From Actinomadura mexicana (GTDB taxonomy: Bacteria > Actinomycetota > Actinomycetes > Streptosporangiales > Streptosporangiaceae): a stretch of 64,000 nucleotides of DNA. Below are positions 62,937-64,000 of this stretch, one piece after another; within the stretch, counting starts at the first letter, position 1, and each line of letters opens with the position of its first letter. Location of the stretch: positions 583,360 to 647,359 of the forward strand of contig NZ_FZNP01000003.1 of NCBI RefSeq assembly GCF_900188105.1, read 5' to 3'. Under the pieces are notes generated by a model, which was not told the origin of the DNA, searched no databases, and worked only from the letters and a program-made list of their open reading frames with translations. A program made the translations under genes and the position numbers.

Positions 62937-63764
62937 ATGAACCCTGATGTCCCCGCGTCGCGGGAGCTCGCCGGGATCGCCGAACTCGCCGCCCGCGCCA
63001 CCGGGGACCGGCTGCGGGCGGCGTTCCGGTCGCGTCCCGAGGTCGATCTCAAGCGCGACATCCACGACCCGGTCACCGAGCACGACCGGGCGGCGGAGGA
63101 GACGATCCGCGAGGTGCTCGCCGAGCAGACCCCCGGAAGCGTGGTCGTCGGCGAGGAGGGCGGCGTGGGGGGCGGGGACGGCGACCTGCGCTGGTTCGTC
63201 GACCCCATCGACGGGACGGCCAACTTCGCCGTCGGCCTGCCGTTCTTCTGCGTGTCCATCGGCGCGGCCATCGGCGGTGAACTGGTGGCGGGCGTGGTGT
63301 ACGACCCGGTGCGCGACGACATGTTCACCGCCTCGCTCGACGGCGCCACCTGCAACGGCGAGCCGATCCGCAGCCGGGGCGCGACCCGCGACGACGCCGC
63401 CGTCGTCGCCACGTCCTACCCGAGCGCTCACGACCTGAGCCTCGGGCGCGAGGAGGCGCTGCGGCGCTACGGCCGGGTGGTGGACGCGTTCGCCACCGTC
63501 CGCCGCCCGGGCAGCGCCGCCCTCACCCTCGCGCACGTCGCCGCCGGATGGTTGGACGTGGCCTACGACTCGTCCATCAACGCCTGGGACATCGCCGCCG
63601 GGCTGCTGCTGGTCAGGCAGGCCGGCGGGACGTACGTGCCGCTCGGCGGCGAGCCGGGCGGCAACGACTGGGAGGCGCCCGGGTACCTGGCGTGCGTGGG
63701 CGGCTTCGACCTCGCCGGGTCGGTCGTCGCCGAGGCCGCCGACTACAAGGGCGCCGGGGCCTGA
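62937..63764 (+). CDS. Inositol monophosphatase family protein
   Basis: 275 residues from the ATG at 62937 with AAGGAG upstream. Metal-binding motifs are VGEEGGV (E), WFVDPIDGTANFAVGLPFFCVSIG (D-P-I-D-G-T) and NAWDIAAGLLLVRQAGG (W-D-x-A-A-G). It is a Mg-dependent phosphatase of inositol phosphate, or histidinol phosphate or FBP as some relatives prefer. It stands alone, followed by a terminator. Confidence 0.93.
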   Translation: MNPDVPASRELAGIAELAARATGDRLRAAFRSRPEVDLKRDIHDPVTEHDRAAEETIREVLAEQTPGSVVVGEEGGVGGGDGDLRWFVDPIDGTANFAVGLPFFCVSIGAAIGGELVAGVVYDPVRDDMFTASLDGATCNGEPIRSRGATRDDAAVVATSYPSAHDLSLGREEALRRYGRVVDAFATVRRPGSAALTLAHVAAGWLDVAYDSSINAWDIAAGLLLVRQAGGTYVPLGGEPGGNDWEAPGYLACVGGFDLAGSVVAEAADYKGAGA

Positions 63765-63778
63765 GCATCCGCCCGGCG

Positions 63779-63799
63779 GGGCGCCGATGATGCGCCCCG
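63779..63799 (+). terminator. Terminator after the IMPase gene
   Basis: GGGGCGC / GCGCCCC with a 7-base loop, 15 bp after the stop. Confidence 0.75.
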
Positions 63800-63928
63800 T
63801 GGCGGATTGACAGCCGTTCGTGATCTTGACCAGACTCGGCGGTGCCGGTGGCGCGACCGGCGCCGCGCGCGTTTCGCGGGACAGGGACGGTGAACGATGA
63901 TCGATGCGCTGGCCGGGCAGGTGGCCGC

Positions 63929-64000
63929 ATGACTCTTGACATTCCGGTGACTCCCGCGGGTTCGCGGGCGGAGCGGATCGCGGGGTTGGCCGAGGTGCGG
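63929..64000 (+). CDS. Start of an unknown gene, runs off the right edge
   Basis: 24 codons from an ATG at 63929 (MTLDIPVTPAGSRAERIAGL). A short frame from 63897 (M-I-D-A-L-A-G-Q-V-A-A) ends in a TGA overlapping this ATG, suggesting coupling, with GGGACGG before the first frame. Too little is present to name a family. Confidence 0.35.
   Translation, partial: MTLDIPVTPAGSRAERIAGLAEVR

Overview
The window is 64 kb of very GC-rich, densely packed DNA with many GTG starts, ATGA/GTGA gene overlaps and typical actinomycete families: WhiJ/AbaA-type regulators with DUF397 partners, an ECF41 sigma factor, a 2-methylisoborneol pathway, cholesterol oxidase beside a KstR-type operator, the succinylase dap genes and CU044_5270-type proteins. 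This suggests a chromosomal segment of a filamentous actinomycete, most likely Actinomadura or another Thermomonosporaceae member. That placement is inference from gene content, not a database match. No rRNA, tRNA, CRISPR array or intact insertion sequence was seen.

Layout. 1-4.3 kb: minus-strand housekeeping and stress genes (metallophosphoesterase, VOC protein, acetyltransferase, DksA-like protein, ABC-F ATPase with a possible attenuation leader). 4.5-18.5 kb: a defence island. It holds an OLD-family ATPase/TOPRIM nuclease with a UvrD-like helicase (class 2 OLD, Gabija-like), and divergently a type I restriction-modification system (hsdM, hsdS, hsdR) interrupted by a WhiJ/AbaA/DUF397 regulatory triad, then a YgjP-type metallopeptidase and a DEDDh exonuclease. 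18.6-20.5 kb: an aminotransferase scar and a divergent XRE-cupin regulator/metallo-beta-lactamase pair. 20.8-28.6 kb: a large membrane-anchored glycosidase-like protein, a secreted esterase-like hydrolase, cholesterol oxidase, and a divergent oxidoreductase/CMD operon under a perfect KstR-type box. 28.6-34.3 kb: a 63-residue peptide with two identical repeats and its own promoter and terminator, an ECF41 sigma factor with two matching promoters, two MFS transporters and a glycosyltransferase.

34.5-38.1 kb is a second, decaying accessory patch: DUF262-HNH and RadC-type fragments, a calpain-type protease with a polymorphic-toxin-like N-terminus plus a small possible immunity gene, and fused DUF5753/DUF397 remnants. 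38.3-42.7 kb: a murein-hydrolase-like membrane protein, dapD and dapE (lysine/diaminopimelate) with an Sfp-type phosphopantetheinyl transferase between them, and a LOG-family gene. 42.7-47.2 kb: secreted and membrane proteins of unknown role, a hemerythrin protein and a divergent ferritin-like protein. 47.5-52.6 kb: a P450, a BTAD-methyltransferase fusion, and the 2-methylisoborneol pair (terpene cyclase and GPP C-methyltransferase) without the usual encapsulin. 52.8-64 kb: RtcB and archease tail to tail, an HtrA-like lipoprotein protease, a TetR/ABC exporter operon with a self-operator, a second LOG protein, a TPP-dependent oxidase-like enzyme behind a truncated SDR gene, an inositol monophosphatase and the start of a further gene.

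The best candidates for something undescribed are the tandem-repeat peptide at 28956-29147, the calpain toxin-like pair at 35251-37538, and the helicase/OLD module, whose helicase seems to carry a RelE-like N-terminal domain.
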